DNA of 64,000 nucleotides from Candidatus Gemmiger stercorigallinarum (GTDB lineage Bacteria; Bacillota; Clostridia; Oscillospirales; Ruminococcaceae): the NCBI GenBank assembly GCA_019119495.1, contig DWWX01000021.1:1-64000 (forward strand). Direction: 5' to 3'. The notes under the pieces are model-generated. The model was not told the DNA's origin. It did no database searches and saw only the letters and a program-made list of their open reading frames with translations. Position 1 is the stretch's first letter, and every line of letters begins with the position of its first letter. The position numbers were made by a program, and so were the translations under genes. Shown piece after piece: positions 33,297-46,040 of this stretch.

Positions 33297-34652
33297 ATGG
33301 CAAACTACGCAGAGATCGAAAACGAAGCAAAACGCTACCTGGACATCTGCGTCGAACACGACCGCGTCGACCCCGGACTGTATGACCGGTTCGGCGTCAA
33401 GCGCGGTCTGCGCGACAAGGACGGCAAGGGCGTGCTGACCGGCATCACCCATATTTCCCGCATCGACGCGTTCAAGATGGTAGACGGCAAAAAGACCCCC
33501 TGCGAGGGCAAGCTGTGGTACCGCGGCTACAACGTCTACGACCTGATCCGCGGCCTGCACGGCAAACGCTTCGGCTTTGAGGAAGCCGCCTACCTGCTTT
33601 TGATGGGCGAGCTGCCCAACGCCGGCCAGCTGGCCGAGTTCAGCAACGTGCTGTCCAAGTGCCGGGACCTGCCCTCCAATTTTACCCGCGACGTGATCAT
33701 GAAAGCCCCCACCCGGGACCTGATGAACTCGCTGACCCGCAGCGTGCTGACGCTGGCCTCCTACGATGACACCATCGGCGACAGCAGCCTGCAGACCCAG
33801 CTGGAGCAGTGCATCAAGCTGATCAGCGTGTTCCCCATGCTGGCGGTATACGGCTACCACGCCTACAATTATTATGTCAACGGCGACAGCATGTACATCC
33901 ACCGCCCCCAGCCGGAGCTTTCCACCGCCGAAAACCTGCTGCAGATGCTGCGCCCCGACCGCAGCTACACCCCGCTGGAAGCCCACGTGCTGGATACCGC
34001 CCTGCTTTTGCACATGGAGCACGGCGGCGGCAACAACTCCACCTTTACCACCCGCGTGGTCACCTCCTCCGGGTCGGACACCTACTCGGTCATGGCGGCG
34101 GCGCTCTGCTCGCTGAAAGGCCCCAAGCACGGCGGCGCCAACATCAAGGTGGTGGAGATGGTCAACCACATCCGCGAGACCATCCGCGACGAGACCGACG
34201 AGGACGAGGTCAAGGACTACCTCGGCAAGATCCTGGACAAGCAGGCATTCGACCACAAGGGCCTGATCTACGGCATGGGCCACGCGGTCTACTCTCTGTC
34301 CGACCCCCGCGCGGTGGTGTTCAAGAGCTTTGTGCAGCAGCTGGCCGAGGCCAAGGGCCGCAAAAAGGACTTTGACTTCTATAATATGATCGAGCGCCTG
34401 GCGCCCCAGGTCATTGCCGAAAAACGCCACATCTACAAGGGCGTTTCCACCAACGTGGACTTCTACTCCGGCTTTGTCTACAATATGCTGGACATCCCGC
34501 TGGAACTGTACACCCCCATCTTTGCCATCGCCCGTATCGTCGGCTGGAGCGCCCACCGTATGGAGGAGCTGGTCAACGTGGACAAGATCATCCGCCCCGC
34601 CTACGAGAGCATCATGGAACCGCGGGAGTATATCCCCCTGGAAAAACGCTGA
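33297..34652 (+). CDS. gltA: Citrate synthase
   Basis: A 451-residue enzyme condensing acetyl-CoA and oxaloacetate. The catalytic His segments MEHGGGNNSTFT and GPKHGGANIKVVEM, and the region YGMGHAVYSLSDPRA with substrate-binding Arg, are all present. The N-terminal 60 residues extend beyond the short type II form. In an anaerobe it most likely feeds 2-oxoglutarate and glutamate synthesis; no aconitase or isocitrate dehydrogenase genes are nearby. ATG with AAAAGGAGG upstream. A strong terminator follows. Confidence 0.95.
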   Translation: MANYAEIENEAKRYLDICVEHDRVDPGLYDRFGVKRGLRDKDGKGVLTGITHISRIDAFKMVDGKKTPCEGKLWYRGYNVYDLIRGLHGKRFGFEEAAYLLLMGELPNAGQLAEFSNVLSKCRDLPSNFTRDVIMKAPTRDLMNSLTRSVLTLASYDDTIGDSSLQTQLEQCIKLISVFPMLAVYGYHAYNYYVNGDSMYIHRPQPELSTAENLLQMLRPDRSYTPLEAHVLDTALLLHMEHGGGNNSTFTTRVVTSSGSDTYSVMAAALCSLKGPKHGGANIKVVEMVNHIRETIRDETDEDEVKDYLGKILDKQAFDHKGLIYGMGHAVYSLSDPRAVVFKSFVQQLAEAKGRKKDFDFYNMIERLAPQVIAEKRHIYKGVSTNVDFYSGFVYNMLDIPLELYTPIFAIARIVGWSAHRMEELVNVDKIIRPAYESIMEPREYIPLEKR

Positions 34653-34685
34653 CCCTGCACGGGGCCTTGCAAAAAAATGCGCCCG

Positions 34686-34717
34686 GACGGACCGACCCGG
34701 TCGGCCCGTCTTTTTTT
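34686..34717 (+). terminator. Terminator after citrate synthase
   Basis: Stem of 11 bp interrupted by one mismatch, then seven T residues. Confidence 0.9.
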
Positions 34718-34756
34718 GCTCCGCATAAAACGAAATGCATAAAAATAATCACAAAC

Positions 34757-34784
34757 TGAGGAATTTATCTTGAGGAATTTATCT
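34757..34784 (+). repeat. Tandem 14-bp direct repeat upstream of the ATP synthase promoter
   Basis: TGAGGAATTTATCT occurs twice head to tail with no spacer and ends one base before the TTGAAA -35. It may be an operator, an UP-like element, or a simple duplication. Confidence 0.9.
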
Positions 34785-34785
34785 A

Positions 34786-34815
34786 TTGAAAAACACGCCA
34801 CGGTTGCGATATACT
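34786..34815 (+). promoter_or_regulatory. Promoter of the ATP synthase operon
   Basis: TTGAAA-18-TATACT, start expected near 34822, 50 bases before the first gene. Confidence 0.75.
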
Positions 34816-34871
34816 AAACACAGACCGCTGCGGCAGGCAGCAGGGCGCTTTGCGCCGGAAGGGAGACCCGG

Positions 34872-35147
34872 ATGAAAGAATTTTACCGTGCCGCCCGGCT
34901 GCTTTCCTGGGTGACGCAGTTCGGGTTTTCTGTGGCGGCGCCGCTGGCAGGGTGCATTCTGCTGGCGGTCTGGCTGCGGGGGCAGTTCGGCCTGGGCGGC
35001 TGGGTCGTGGTGCTGGGCATCGCGCTGGGGCTGATGGGCGCCGCAGGCGGGCTGGTCACGTCGCTGCGCCGGATGGACCGCCAGGGGGCGGCCGAGCAGA
35101 AGCGTCAAAAAACGGGGGAGTCCCCGGTCTATTTCAACAGCCATTGA
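34872..35147 (+). CDS. AtpZ/AtpI-like small membrane protein, first gene of the atp operon
   Basis: A 91-residue protein with two membrane segments (about 12-36 and 42-64) and a polar C-terminus. Position and topology match the AtpZ family (F0F1-ATPase-associated, PF09527) that precedes the F-type synthase genes in many Firmicutes and helps c-ring assembly or Mg2+ uptake. Start ATG after GGAAGGGAG. The next gene encodes the companion AtpI. Confidence 0.78.
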   Translation: MKEFYRAARLLSWVTQFGFSVAAPLAGCILLAVWLRGQFGLGGWVVVLGIALGLMGAAGGLVTSLRRMDRQGAAEQKRQKTGESPVYFNSH

Positions 35148-35211
35148 GCCGCCCGCAGGCGGCCTGCATTCCGGCCCTGCAAACCGGGCAATACTGAAAG
35201 GGGGCACCCTT

Positions 35212-35618
35212 ATGGGAAAATACCGCGACGTGCTGGGCCAGGTGCTGCGCCTGGCGCTGATCGTTGCCGTCTGTGTGGCAGTCATGTTCGGCGTGTATGC
35301 CCTGCTGGGGCGGTTTGACCGGAAGGTGCTGCTGGGCGGCCTGATCGGGGGCGGCATTGCGGTGGGGCATTTTTTGTTCCTCTCCATCACCATCGCCCGT
35401 GCGCTGGACCGCGCGGCGGAGGACAGTGACCCCGCGCGGCTGCAGCTTTCCATCCAGGCGTCCACCGGCATCCGGCTGCTGTTCATCGCCGTGGTGCTGA
35501 TCCTGCTGTTCCGGGCTGACATCTGCGACCCGGTGGCGGCGATGATCCCGCTGCTGTTCGCCCAGTTCGCCCTCAAGTTCATCGACCTGCTCCGCGCCGG
35601 GAAGGGGGACGACAAGCC

Positions 35619-35622
<4 letters not shown>
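35212..35622 (+). CDS. atpI: ATP synthase protein I (AtpI)
   Basis: A 136-residue protein with four hydrophobic segments (about 12-34, 40-62, 80-100, 104-124), as expected for AtpI, which aids assembly of the c-ring. Sequence conservation in this family is low, so the call rests on topology and position. ATG with AAAGGGGG upstream. The stop codon overlaps the TTG start of atpB by four bases. Confidence 0.8.
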
Positions 35623-36840
<1,218 letters not shown>

Positions 36841-36934
36841 GACCGCCGCGCGCATCCGCCGGGGGAGCTGCAGCCGCCATTGCCGGCCGCGCAGGCCCCC
36901 GTATCCCGCGCCGCAAGAAAGGAGGGGAAAGCCC

Positions 36935-37453
36935 TTGCCTGAATTTGAGAGCGCCTTTGAGAGCTTTGTGGGCGTCAACCCCTGGACGGCGCTGTTCACC
37001 TTCTGCAATATGATGGTCACGTTCCTGGTGCTGAGACATTTTCTGTTCCAGCCGGTCAAAAAGATGATCGATGACCGCCAGGCCGAGATCGACGCCATGT
37101 ACGCCCAGGCGGACGCCGCCAGGCAGCAGGCCGCCGAGCTGGAACAGCAGTACCAGGCCCGCCTGGAGGATGTGAAGCAGGAGAGCGATGCGCTGCTGCG
37201 CCAGGCTGCGGATCGCGCCCGCGCCAGGGAGGCGGAGATCGTCGCCGAGGCCAAACAGCAGGCCCGCACCCTGCGGGAAAGCGCCGAGGCCCAGATCGCC
37301 CAGGAGAAAAAGAAGGCCGTCAACGAGCTGAAAGGCGAGATCGGCGGCATTGCCATGGAGATCGCCAGCCAGGTGGTGGAGCGGGAGGTGCGAGAGCAGG
37401 ACCACCAGGCCCTGATCGACGAGTTCATCGCCCATGTGGGTGATGCCTCATGA
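36935..37453 (+). CDS. atpF: ATP synthase F0 subunit b
   Basis: A 172-residue peripheral stalk subunit: membrane helix at about 18-40, then an almost continuous charged helix (Ala/Glu/Gln/Arg-rich) to the end, and a C-terminal part that binds delta. The start is TTG at 36935, with AAAGGAGGGG at proper distance. It overlaps atpH by four bases (ATGA). Confidence 0.95.
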   Translation: MPEFESAFESFVGVNPWTALFTFCNMMVTFLVLRHFLFQPVKKMIDDRQAEIDAMYAQADAARQQAAELEQQYQARLEDVKQESDALLRQAADRARAREAEIVAEAKQQARTLRESAEAQIAQEKKKAVNELKGEIGGIAMEIASQVVEREVREQDHQALIDEFIAHVGDAS

Positions 37454-37989
37454 CCGCCGCGGCAGCGCGCTACGGCGCCAGCCTGTTTGAACTGGCGGCC
37501 GAGGAGCGCCTGGACGAACGCATTTTGCAGGAGCTGGACTGTGCCGCCGGCTGCATTGCGGCGGAACCGGCTTATGTCCGGCTGCTGTCCGCCCCCAATA
37601 TCCCCAGGCGGGAGCGGCGCGCCCTGCTGGACGAGGCGTTCGGCGGGCAGATGCACCCCTACACCGTCAGCTTTTTGAAGATCCTGTGCGACGAGGGGCT
37701 GGCGGCGCAGCTGCCGGCCTGCGCCAGGGCATACCGGGACTGCTACAACCGGGCCCATGGCATCCTGGAGGTGCGGGCCGCCGCCGCGGTGCCGCTGGAC
37801 GACGCCGCACGGCAGCGCCTGGCAGAAAAGCTGGCCGCCGTGACCGGCAGACAGATCGACCTGACGGTGACGGTGGAGCCGGAACTGCTGGGCGGCATCC
37901 GCCTGGACATGGACGGCACCCGCCTGGACGGCACCCTGCGCCGCCGCTTGGACGCGATCCGGGAGGGGCTGGATGCGCTGACGCTGTGA
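37450..37989 (+). CDS. atpH: ATP synthase F1 subunit delta
   Basis: A 179-residue OSCP/delta subunit linking the b stalk to alpha. N-terminal ARYGASLFELAAEE and C-terminal PELLGGIRLDMDGTRLDGTLRRRLD are the family signatures. It overlaps atpF. A terminator-like hairpin follows before atpA. Confidence 0.94.
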   Translation: MTAAAARYGASLFELAAEERLDERILQELDCAAGCIAAEPAYVRLLSAPNIPRRERRALLDEAFGGQMHPYTVSFLKILCDEGLAAQLPACARAYRDCYNRAHGILEVRAAAAVPLDDAARQRLAEKLAAVTGRQIDLTVTVEPELLGGIRLDMDGTRLDGTLRRRLDAIREGLDALTL

Positions 37990-38009
37990 TCCGGCGCGGC
38001 CCTGCCCCG

Positions 38010-38047
38010 CCGCGGCGGAAAGCACGCCGCGGGGCGGTGTGTTTTTT
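38010..38047 (+). terminator. Terminator-like hairpin inside the atp operon (atpH-atpA gap)
   Basis: A perfect 8-bp GC stem with a GAAAGCA loop, extended by further G-C pairs with small bulges, and six T residues nine bases later. No new promoter is evident downstream, so it probably acts as a partial terminator or attenuator, or the T-run is too distant and it only stabilises RNA. Confidence 0.55.
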
Positions 38048-38097
38048 GATTTCGCCAATTTCCCATATCCATAGAAAACAGGTGGTGATCCATCCCC

Positions 38098-39621
<1,524 letters not shown>

Positions 39622-39680
39622 GCGCGGGGCCGCGGCGTCCGCCCGCCCCGCCGCCCGCAGGCAAGAAAGGAGGCCCCGCC

Positions 39681-40535
39681 ATGCCCGCGTCCATGAAGGA
39701 CATCAAGCTGCGCATCAAAAGCGTGCAGGGCACCATGCAGATCACCAGGGCCATGGAGCTGGTGGCCTCCAGCAAGCTGCGGCGCGCCCGCGACCGGGTG
39801 GAGCACAGCCGCCCCTATTTCGAGACGCTGTACGCCACCCTGTGCGATATGGCCGCCGCCGAGCCCCGGCTGCAAAGCCCCTATCTGGAACACCGCGCTT
39901 CCGGCAGGACCTGCTACATCGTCATAGCCGGCGACCGCGGCCTGGCGGGCGGCTACAACGCCAACGTGTTCCGCGCCGCCGCGGCTGACGCCGAAGGGCG
40001 GGACGTCTGCGTGCTGCCCATCGGCCGCCGCACTGTCGAGCACTTTGAGCGGCAGGGGACCCCCATCGTCAGCAGGGCGTTTGCCGTGGCGGGGGAGCTT
40101 TCGGTCAGCGACTGCTTTGAGATCAGCCGCATGCTCTGCGGGATGCTTGCCGCCGGCGAACTGTGCGAGATCCGCATCGTTTACACCCGCTTTGTCTCGA
40201 TGCTGACCCAGACGGCCCGGGTGCTGCCGGTGCTGCCCTTCCGCCCGCCGGAGCAGGGCGGCAAAAACGCCCACCCCATGGTGCTGTACGAGCCGGACGG
40301 CGAGACGGTGTTTGACGCCATCATCCCCGAATATCTGGCCGGCATCGTCTACGGCGCCCTGTGCGAGAGCGTTTCCAGCGAGCTGGGCGCCCGCCGCACC
40401 GCCATGGACTCGGCCAGCAAGAACGCCGCCGAGATGATCGACCGTCTCAGCCTCAACTACAACCGTGCCCGCCAGGCCGCCATCACCCAGGAACTCACCG
40501 AGATCGTGGCCGGCGCCAACGCGGAGGCCATGTAG
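39681..40535 (+). CDS. atpG: ATP synthase F1 subunit gamma
   Basis: A 284-residue central rotor. The N-terminal helix DIKLRIKSVQGTMQITRAMELVASSKLRRA, the GDRGLAGGYNANV segment and the C-terminal helix AMDSASKNAAEMIDRLSLNYNRARQAAIT are diagnostic. ATG after AAAGGAGG. Confidence 0.97.
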   Translation: MPASMKDIKLRIKSVQGTMQITRAMELVASSKLRRARDRVEHSRPYFETLYATLCDMAAAEPRLQSPYLEHRASGRTCYIVIAGDRGLAGGYNANVFRAAAADAEGRDVCVLPIGRRTVEHFERQGTPIVSRAFAVAGELSVSDCFEISRMLCGMLAAGELCEIRIVYTRFVSMLTQTARVLPVLPFRPPEQGGKNAHPMVLYEPDGETVFDAIIPEYLAGIVYGALCESVSSELGARRTAMDSASKNAAEMIDRLSLNYNRARQAAITQELTEIVAGANAEAM

Positions 40536-40586
40536 CGCGGCGGCCCGCCTGCAAAATCTGCCTGCGGCGGTCTGCCCTGTATATGA

Positions 40587-42002
<1,416 letters not shown>

Positions 42003-42064
42003 GCGCCGGATGCGGCCTGCGGCGCCGTCCCAACAAAACTGACCGTCAAAGGAGGCGCCCTGCC

Positions 42065-42469
42065 ATGAAACCCTACCCCCTCACCGTGGTCACGCCGGAC
42101 GGCTGCCAGTTCGACGGCCCCGCCGTCCGGCTGGTCTGCCGCACCGTGGGCGGGGACGCGGCCATCCTGGCCGGCCACTGCGATTACTGCACCGCCCTTG
42201 CCATGGGCGAGGCCCACATCGTCACGCCGGACGGGAATACCCGTTCCGCCGCCTGCATCGGCGGCATGCTGACGGTGCTGGGCGGCCGGGTGCGGCTGAT
42301 CGCCACCACCTGGGAGTGGGCGGAGGAGATCGACGCCGACCGGGCCGAGCGCAGCCGCCAGCGCGCCGAGGCAAAACTGAAGGAGACCGGCCTGGACGAG
42401 CGGGAGCTTCAGCTTGCCCGCGCCCGCCTGCACCGCGCGCTGGTGCGCAAGTCGGTGGCGCGCCGCTGA
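42065..42469 (+). CDS. atpC: ATP synthase F1 subunit epsilon
   Basis: A 134-residue subunit: beta-sandwich about 1-85 (LTVVTPDGCQFDGPAVRLVCRTVGGDAAI) and a C-terminal helical hairpin (RAERSRQRAEAKLKE and ARARLHRALVRKSVARR) that can inhibit hydrolysis. ATG after AAAGGAGG. It is the last gene of the operon and is followed by a strong terminator. Confidence 0.94.
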   Translation: MKPYPLTVVTPDGCQFDGPAVRLVCRTVGGDAAILAGHCDYCTALAMGEAHIVTPDGNTRSAACIGGMLTVLGGRVRLIATTWEWAEEIDADRAERSRQRAEAKLKETGLDERELQLARARLHRALVRKSVARR

Positions 42470-42525
42470 ACACCGCCGCTTTGCCGGCGACGGCCGCAAA
42501 AAAAGCCCGCCCCCGGGATCACGCA

Positions 42526-42577
42526 AAAACGACCCGCAAAAGAAGCCGCTACCAGGGCTTGTTTTGCGGGTCGTTTT
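42526..42577 (+). terminator. Terminator of the atp operon
   Basis: A perfect 16-bp outer stem plus 5 more bp, with flanking A and T tracts; the symmetry could stop transcription from both sides, including the HAD gene. Confidence 0.92.
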
Positions 42578-42717
42578 GTTCTGGCGCTTTTTGTGTGGGG
42601 GCAGCTGCATGGCGCGCAGTTTCGCTTTGCGGAGATGCCTGTTAGAATGAAAAAATCCGGGATAACAGGCTGGGCACATCACCGCAAACGGAAAACAGAC
42701 GGTTCGGGGCCGCGCCC

Positions 42718-43563
42718 TTACCCCTCGATCAGACCAAAGTGGACAAAGCCCTCGTACAGGCCGTCCTTGTCCACGTCGCCGGTGACCCAGCCGGCGGCGG
42801 CCCTGGCCTCAGGGCCGCCGGAACCCATGCAGCAGCTCTCGGCGCAGGCCTCGAACATGGGGATGTCCACCTTGGCGTCGCCGAAGGCGATGGTGTCCGC
42901 GCGGGACGCGCCCAGGTGCTCCAGCAGCTTTTCGATGGCATAGCCCTTGCTGATGTTGGCTACGCCCAAATCGCCGAACAGCGCGTGCTCGCCCTTGCCG
43001 CCCCAGGTGCCGGCCTTCAGGTGGGGGAAAGCCTCCCTGGCGTCCAGGTAGTCCTGGTAGCTGTCCAGCACAAAGCTGACCTTGTTCAGGTCGTCCCGGT
43101 ACAGCTCGCCGCCAAAGACCATGTCCGGAAAAGCCTTGCGCACCGTCATCTCGCCGGCGTTGGGCGCGCCCTTGCCGGCGGCGTAGTCCTGAATGGTGCG
43201 CTGGGCGCGCTCCTCAAAATGTTCGCTGGCAAACAGGCCGTTGTTGCTTTCCAGGTAAAACTCCAGCCCGCGGCTGTGCAGCCAGTCCACGATGGCGCGG
43301 CAGTCCCCGGCGGAAAGATGCTGGTCCAGCACCACCGTGCCGCCGTCCTCCACATAGCTGCCGTTGCCGCCGATCATGCCGTCCAGCCCGATGGCCCACA
43401 GCTCCGGGTAGACCTCGGCCTTGCTGCGGCCGGTGCTGATGTAGACCCGGTGCCCGTTGGCCCGCGCGGCGCGCACCGCCTGCACGGCGGAATCGGGCAG
43501 ATCGCCGTTGTAGTCCACCAGCGTGCCGTCCACATCCAGGAAAACGATTTTTTTGTCGGACAT
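42718..43563 (-). CDS. HAD-IIB (Cof-type) phosphatase
   Basis: A 281-residue cytoplasmic phosphatase of the Cof/YidA type. Motif I is FLDVDGTLVDYNG with the nucleophile and acid Asp, motif II is STGRSKAE, the C2B cap lies between about 85 and 190, motif III Lys is in NISKGYAIEKLL, and motif IV is AFGDAKVDIPMFE (usually GDxxND; here DAKVD). Likely substrates are sugar phosphates or flavin/pyridoxal phosphates. The ATG at 43563 follows GGGAGG by seven bases. Own promoter; single gene. Confidence 0.92.
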   Translation of the reverse strand: MSDKKIVFLDVDGTLVDYNGDLPDSAVQAVRAARANGHRVYISTGRSKAEVYPELWAIGLDGMIGGNGSYVEDGGTVVLDQHLSAGDCRAIVDWLHSRGLEFYLESNNGLFASEHFEERAQRTIQDYAAGKGAPNAGEMTVRKAFPDMVFGGELYRDDLNKVSFVLDSYQDYLDAREAFPHLKAGTWGGKGEHALFGDLGVANISKGYAIEKLLEHLGASRADTIAFGDAKVDIPMFEACAESCCMGSGGPEARAAAGWVTGDVDKDGLYEGFVHFGLIEG

Positions 43564-43631
43564 AACAAAACCTCCCGGTCCGGCGGGCAGCCCTGCCCGG
43601 CCGGATGCTGTCTGTTCCATTTGCTACTGCC

Positions 43632-43660
43632 ATTGTATTCCATGCGCCAGGGAATGTCAA
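43632..43660 (-). promoter_or_regulatory. Promoter of the HAD phosphatase gene
   Basis: Minus-strand TTGACA-17-TACAAT, almost consensus. Confidence 0.85.
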
Positions 43661-43765
43661 AGGCAAAGTGTGCGTGAGATGGCGACAAATGCATGCGCAT
43701 ATCGCACGAAAATGCTGACGATGATTTGACAAATCTGCCCAAACTGACAAAATGTGACAGAATTA

Positions 43766-43795
43766 TTGACAAACTGTTACCAAAAGGACTAGGAT
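43766..43795 (+). promoter_or_regulatory. Promoter of the cstA T-box leader
   Basis: TTGACA-18-TAGGAT. Start expected near 43802, which places the whole T-box in the transcript. The A/T-rich bases before it (43680-43765) contain repeated TTGACA/TGACAA-like words. Confidence 0.7.
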
Positions 43796-43801
43796 ATACC
43801 C

Positions 43802-44145
43802 ATATCGTTCAAATGCAGTGAACGGGACACGATCCGCAGCCCACCGGCTTGCAGAAAGCCGCCGGTTTGTGAAAGACGGCAGCCAGGCGCCGCGGACCAT
43901 CGCCCGCAAGCAGTTTGGGGGAACCTGCGGCAGTTGTGCGCGCCGCGGCAGTAACCCGGACCGGATGCCCGCCGTTACCGGGCGCGCGGCGGCCGTGCGG
44001 GCCGCTGCGGCCGAGTGGCCGGCAGGCAGGGCAGGGGTGCCCGGCCCGCCGGCAAGCGAAGTGGTATCGCGGAGGTGTGTTACGGGCCTTCGTCTTCGGC
44101 AGCCTGAAGGTAAGGCTGCCAGAGACGAAGGCCCGTTTCGTTTTT
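43802..44145 (+). ncRNA. T-box leader before cstA, specifier aligned as AUC (Ile)
   Basis: The antiterminator core GAAGTGGTATCGCGG (44058-44072) matches the T-box, with UGGU for pairing with the NCCA end of tRNA. A terminator follows: a 14-bp outer stem (44082-44095 with 44123-44136), an inner 7-bp stem, then a T-rich tail. In Stem I the 3' side reads GCGG-ACCATCG-CCCG then CAAGCAG, which lines up with GCGG-TTGTCG-CCCCC then AAGCAG of the valS leader. The valS specifier is GUC (Val), so here it is ATC at 43899-43901, an Ile codon, followed by the usual purine. The frame could shift by a base; Ile is the best fit. Confidence 0.85.
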
Positions 44146-44248
44146 GCGTTTGCGGCATCGGGGCGGTAAAAAACACAGGGGGAAAGACGCGGCGCGGCCA
44201 AGCGGGGCCGGACGCAGCCTTTCCCCGTGAAAGAGGGAAAGATCTGTT

Positions 44249-45958
44249 ATGAACACACTCGTCATCGTGCTGATCGCGGCGGTCTGCCTGATCGCCGCCT
44301 ACGCGCTGTACGGCCGCTGGCTGGCAAAAAGCTGGGGCATCGACCCCAAGGCCGTCACCCCGGCCCATCGCTTTCAGGACGGCAAGGACTATGTCCCCAC
44401 CGACGGCTGGACGGTGTTCAGCCACCAGTTTTCGTCCATTGCAGGCGCCGGCCCGGTCACCGGCGCCATCCAGGCCGCGGCCTTCGGCTGGCTGCCGGTG
44501 CTTTTGTGGATCTTGATCGGCGGCATCTTCTTCGGCGCCGTCACCGACTTTGGCGCGCTGTATGCCAGCGTCAAAAATGACGGCAAGTCGATGGGCCTGC
44601 TGATCGAAAAGTACATCGGCAAGTTTGGCCGCAAGGTGTTCCTTTTGTTCTGCTGGCTGTTCACGCTGCTGGTCATTGCCGCCTTTGCCGACATGGTGGC
44701 CGGCACCTTTACCGCCTACGAGACGGTGGACGGCGTGACCCAGCTGTCCGCCGCGGCCCAGACCAACGGGGCGGCGGGCTGCATCTCGCTGTTCTTTATC
44801 CTGTTTGCCATGATCCTGGGCCTTGTCCAGAAAAAGTTCCGCCTGACCGGCTGGCGCGAGGTCGCGGCCGGGCTGGCCTGCACCGTGGCCGCGCTGGCGC
44901 TGGGCATGCTGCTGCCCATCACCCTGGGCAAGGACGCCTGGCTGTACATCACCTTTATCTATATCTTCTTTGCCGCCACGCTGCCCATGTGGCTGCTGAA
45001 ACAGCCCCGCGATTTTATGACCACCTTTATGTTCGTGGGCATGATCGCCGGCGCGGTGCTGGGCCTGCTGGTGGCCCACCCCACCATGAACCTGAAAGCC
45101 TACACCGGCTTTGACAACGCAAGCCTGGGCACCCTGTTCCCGATCCTGTTCGTCACGGTGGCCTGCGGCGCGGTGTCCGGCTTCCACAGCCTGGTGTCCT
45201 CCGGCACCTCCTCCAAGACCATCGACAACGAGCGCGATATGCCCAAGGTCGGCTACGGCGCCATGGTGCTGGAAAGCCTGCTGGCGGTGCTGGCGCTGTG
45301 CGTGGCCGGCGCGGCCGCCGCAGCCGACGGCACCCCGGCGGCCGGCACCCCGTTCCAGATCTTCTCCACCGGCGTGGCCGGCTTCTTCGAGATGTTCGGC
45401 GTGCCGGTCTACGTGGCCCAGTGCTTTATGACCATGTGCGTCAGCGCCCTGGCGCTGACCAGCCTGGACGCGGTGGCCCGCATCGGCCGCATGAGCTTCC
45501 AGGAACTGTTCAGCGTGGACGACATGAAAAACGCCGAGGGCTGGCGCAAGGTGCTTTGCAACACCTACTTTGCCACCATCGTCACGCTGGTCTGCGGCTT
45601 TGTGCTGGCCAAGATCGGCTACTCCAACATCTGGCCGCTGTTCGGCTCGGCCAACCAGCTGCTCAGCGCGCTGGTGCTGGCCACCCTGTGCGTCTTTATG
45701 AAGGTCACCGGCCGCAGCAACAAGATGCTGTTCCCGCCGCTGGTCATCATGCTGTGCGTCACCTTCACCGCGCTGGTGCAGCGGCTGATCGCCCTGGTGC
45801 AGGCGGTGGCCGCCGGCAGCGCCAGCTTCTGGGTCGAGGGCCTGCAGCTGATCATCGCGGTGCTGCTGATCGCCCTGGGCCTGACCATCGTGGTCAGCTC
45901 GGTCAAAGCCTACGTTTCCTCCCGCAAAAACGCCGAGACGGAGAGCGTCAAGGCGTGA
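44249..45958 (+). CDS. cstA: CstA-family transporter under T-box control
   Basis: A 569-residue membrane protein with about 16 hydrophobic segments, of the carbon-starvation CstA/BtsT family. Conserved blocks include HRFQDGKDYVPTDGWTVFSHQFSSIAGAGPVTG, FGAVTDFGALYASVK and VACGAVSGFHSLVSSGTSSK. Known members carry peptides or pyruvate, driven by H+. Control by a tRNA-sensing leader implies the substrate is an amino acid or a peptide source of it; if the Ile specifier is right, branched-chain residues. ATG with AGAGGGAA upstream. It is monocistronic, ending at the shared terminator with prfC. Confidence 0.94.
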   Translation: MNTLVIVLIAAVCLIAAYALYGRWLAKSWGIDPKAVTPAHRFQDGKDYVPTDGWTVFSHQFSSIAGAGPVTGAIQAAAFGWLPVLLWILIGGIFFGAVTDFGALYASVKNDGKSMGLLIEKYIGKFGRKVFLLFCWLFTLLVIAAFADMVAGTFTAYETVDGVTQLSAAAQTNGAAGCISLFFILFAMILGLVQKKFRLTGWREVAAGLACTVAALALGMLLPITLGKDAWLYITFIYIFFAATLPMWLLKQPRDFMTTFMFVGMIAGAVLGLLVAHPTMNLKAYTGFDNASLGTLFPILFVTVACGAVSGFHSLVSSGTSSKTIDNERDMPKVGYGAMVLESLLAVLALCVAGAAAAADGTPAAGTPFQIFSTGVAGFFEMFGVPVYVAQCFMTMCVSALALTSLDAVARIGRMSFQELFSVDDMKNAEGWRKVLCNTYFATIVTLVCGFVLAKIGYSNIWPLFGSANQLLSALVLATLCVFMKVTGRSNKMLFPPLVIMLCVTFTALVQRLIALVQAVAAGSASFWVEGLQLIIAVLLIALGLTIVVSSVKAYVSSRKNAETESVKA

Positions 45959-45982
45959 CCGCCTGACCTTCCATCCAGAAAA

Positions 45983-46028
45983 CAGACAAGGCGCGGCCGC
46001 CCCATCCGGGGCGGCCGCGCCTTGTCTG
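45983..46028. terminator. Perfect 21-bp hairpin between cstA and prfC
   Basis: Arms 45983-46003 and 46008-46028 with an ATCC loop. TTTT follows on the minus strand, so it is at least the prfC terminator and may act for cstA too. Confidence 0.88.
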
Positions 46029-46040
46029 CATGGCGGCAGA

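Noticed and set aside
45983-46028. Long perfect inverted repeat as a mobile-element end or attachment site
   Set aside because: It lies between two convergent genes, has a 4-base loop and a T-run, and no transposase or integrase is near; terminator is sufficient.
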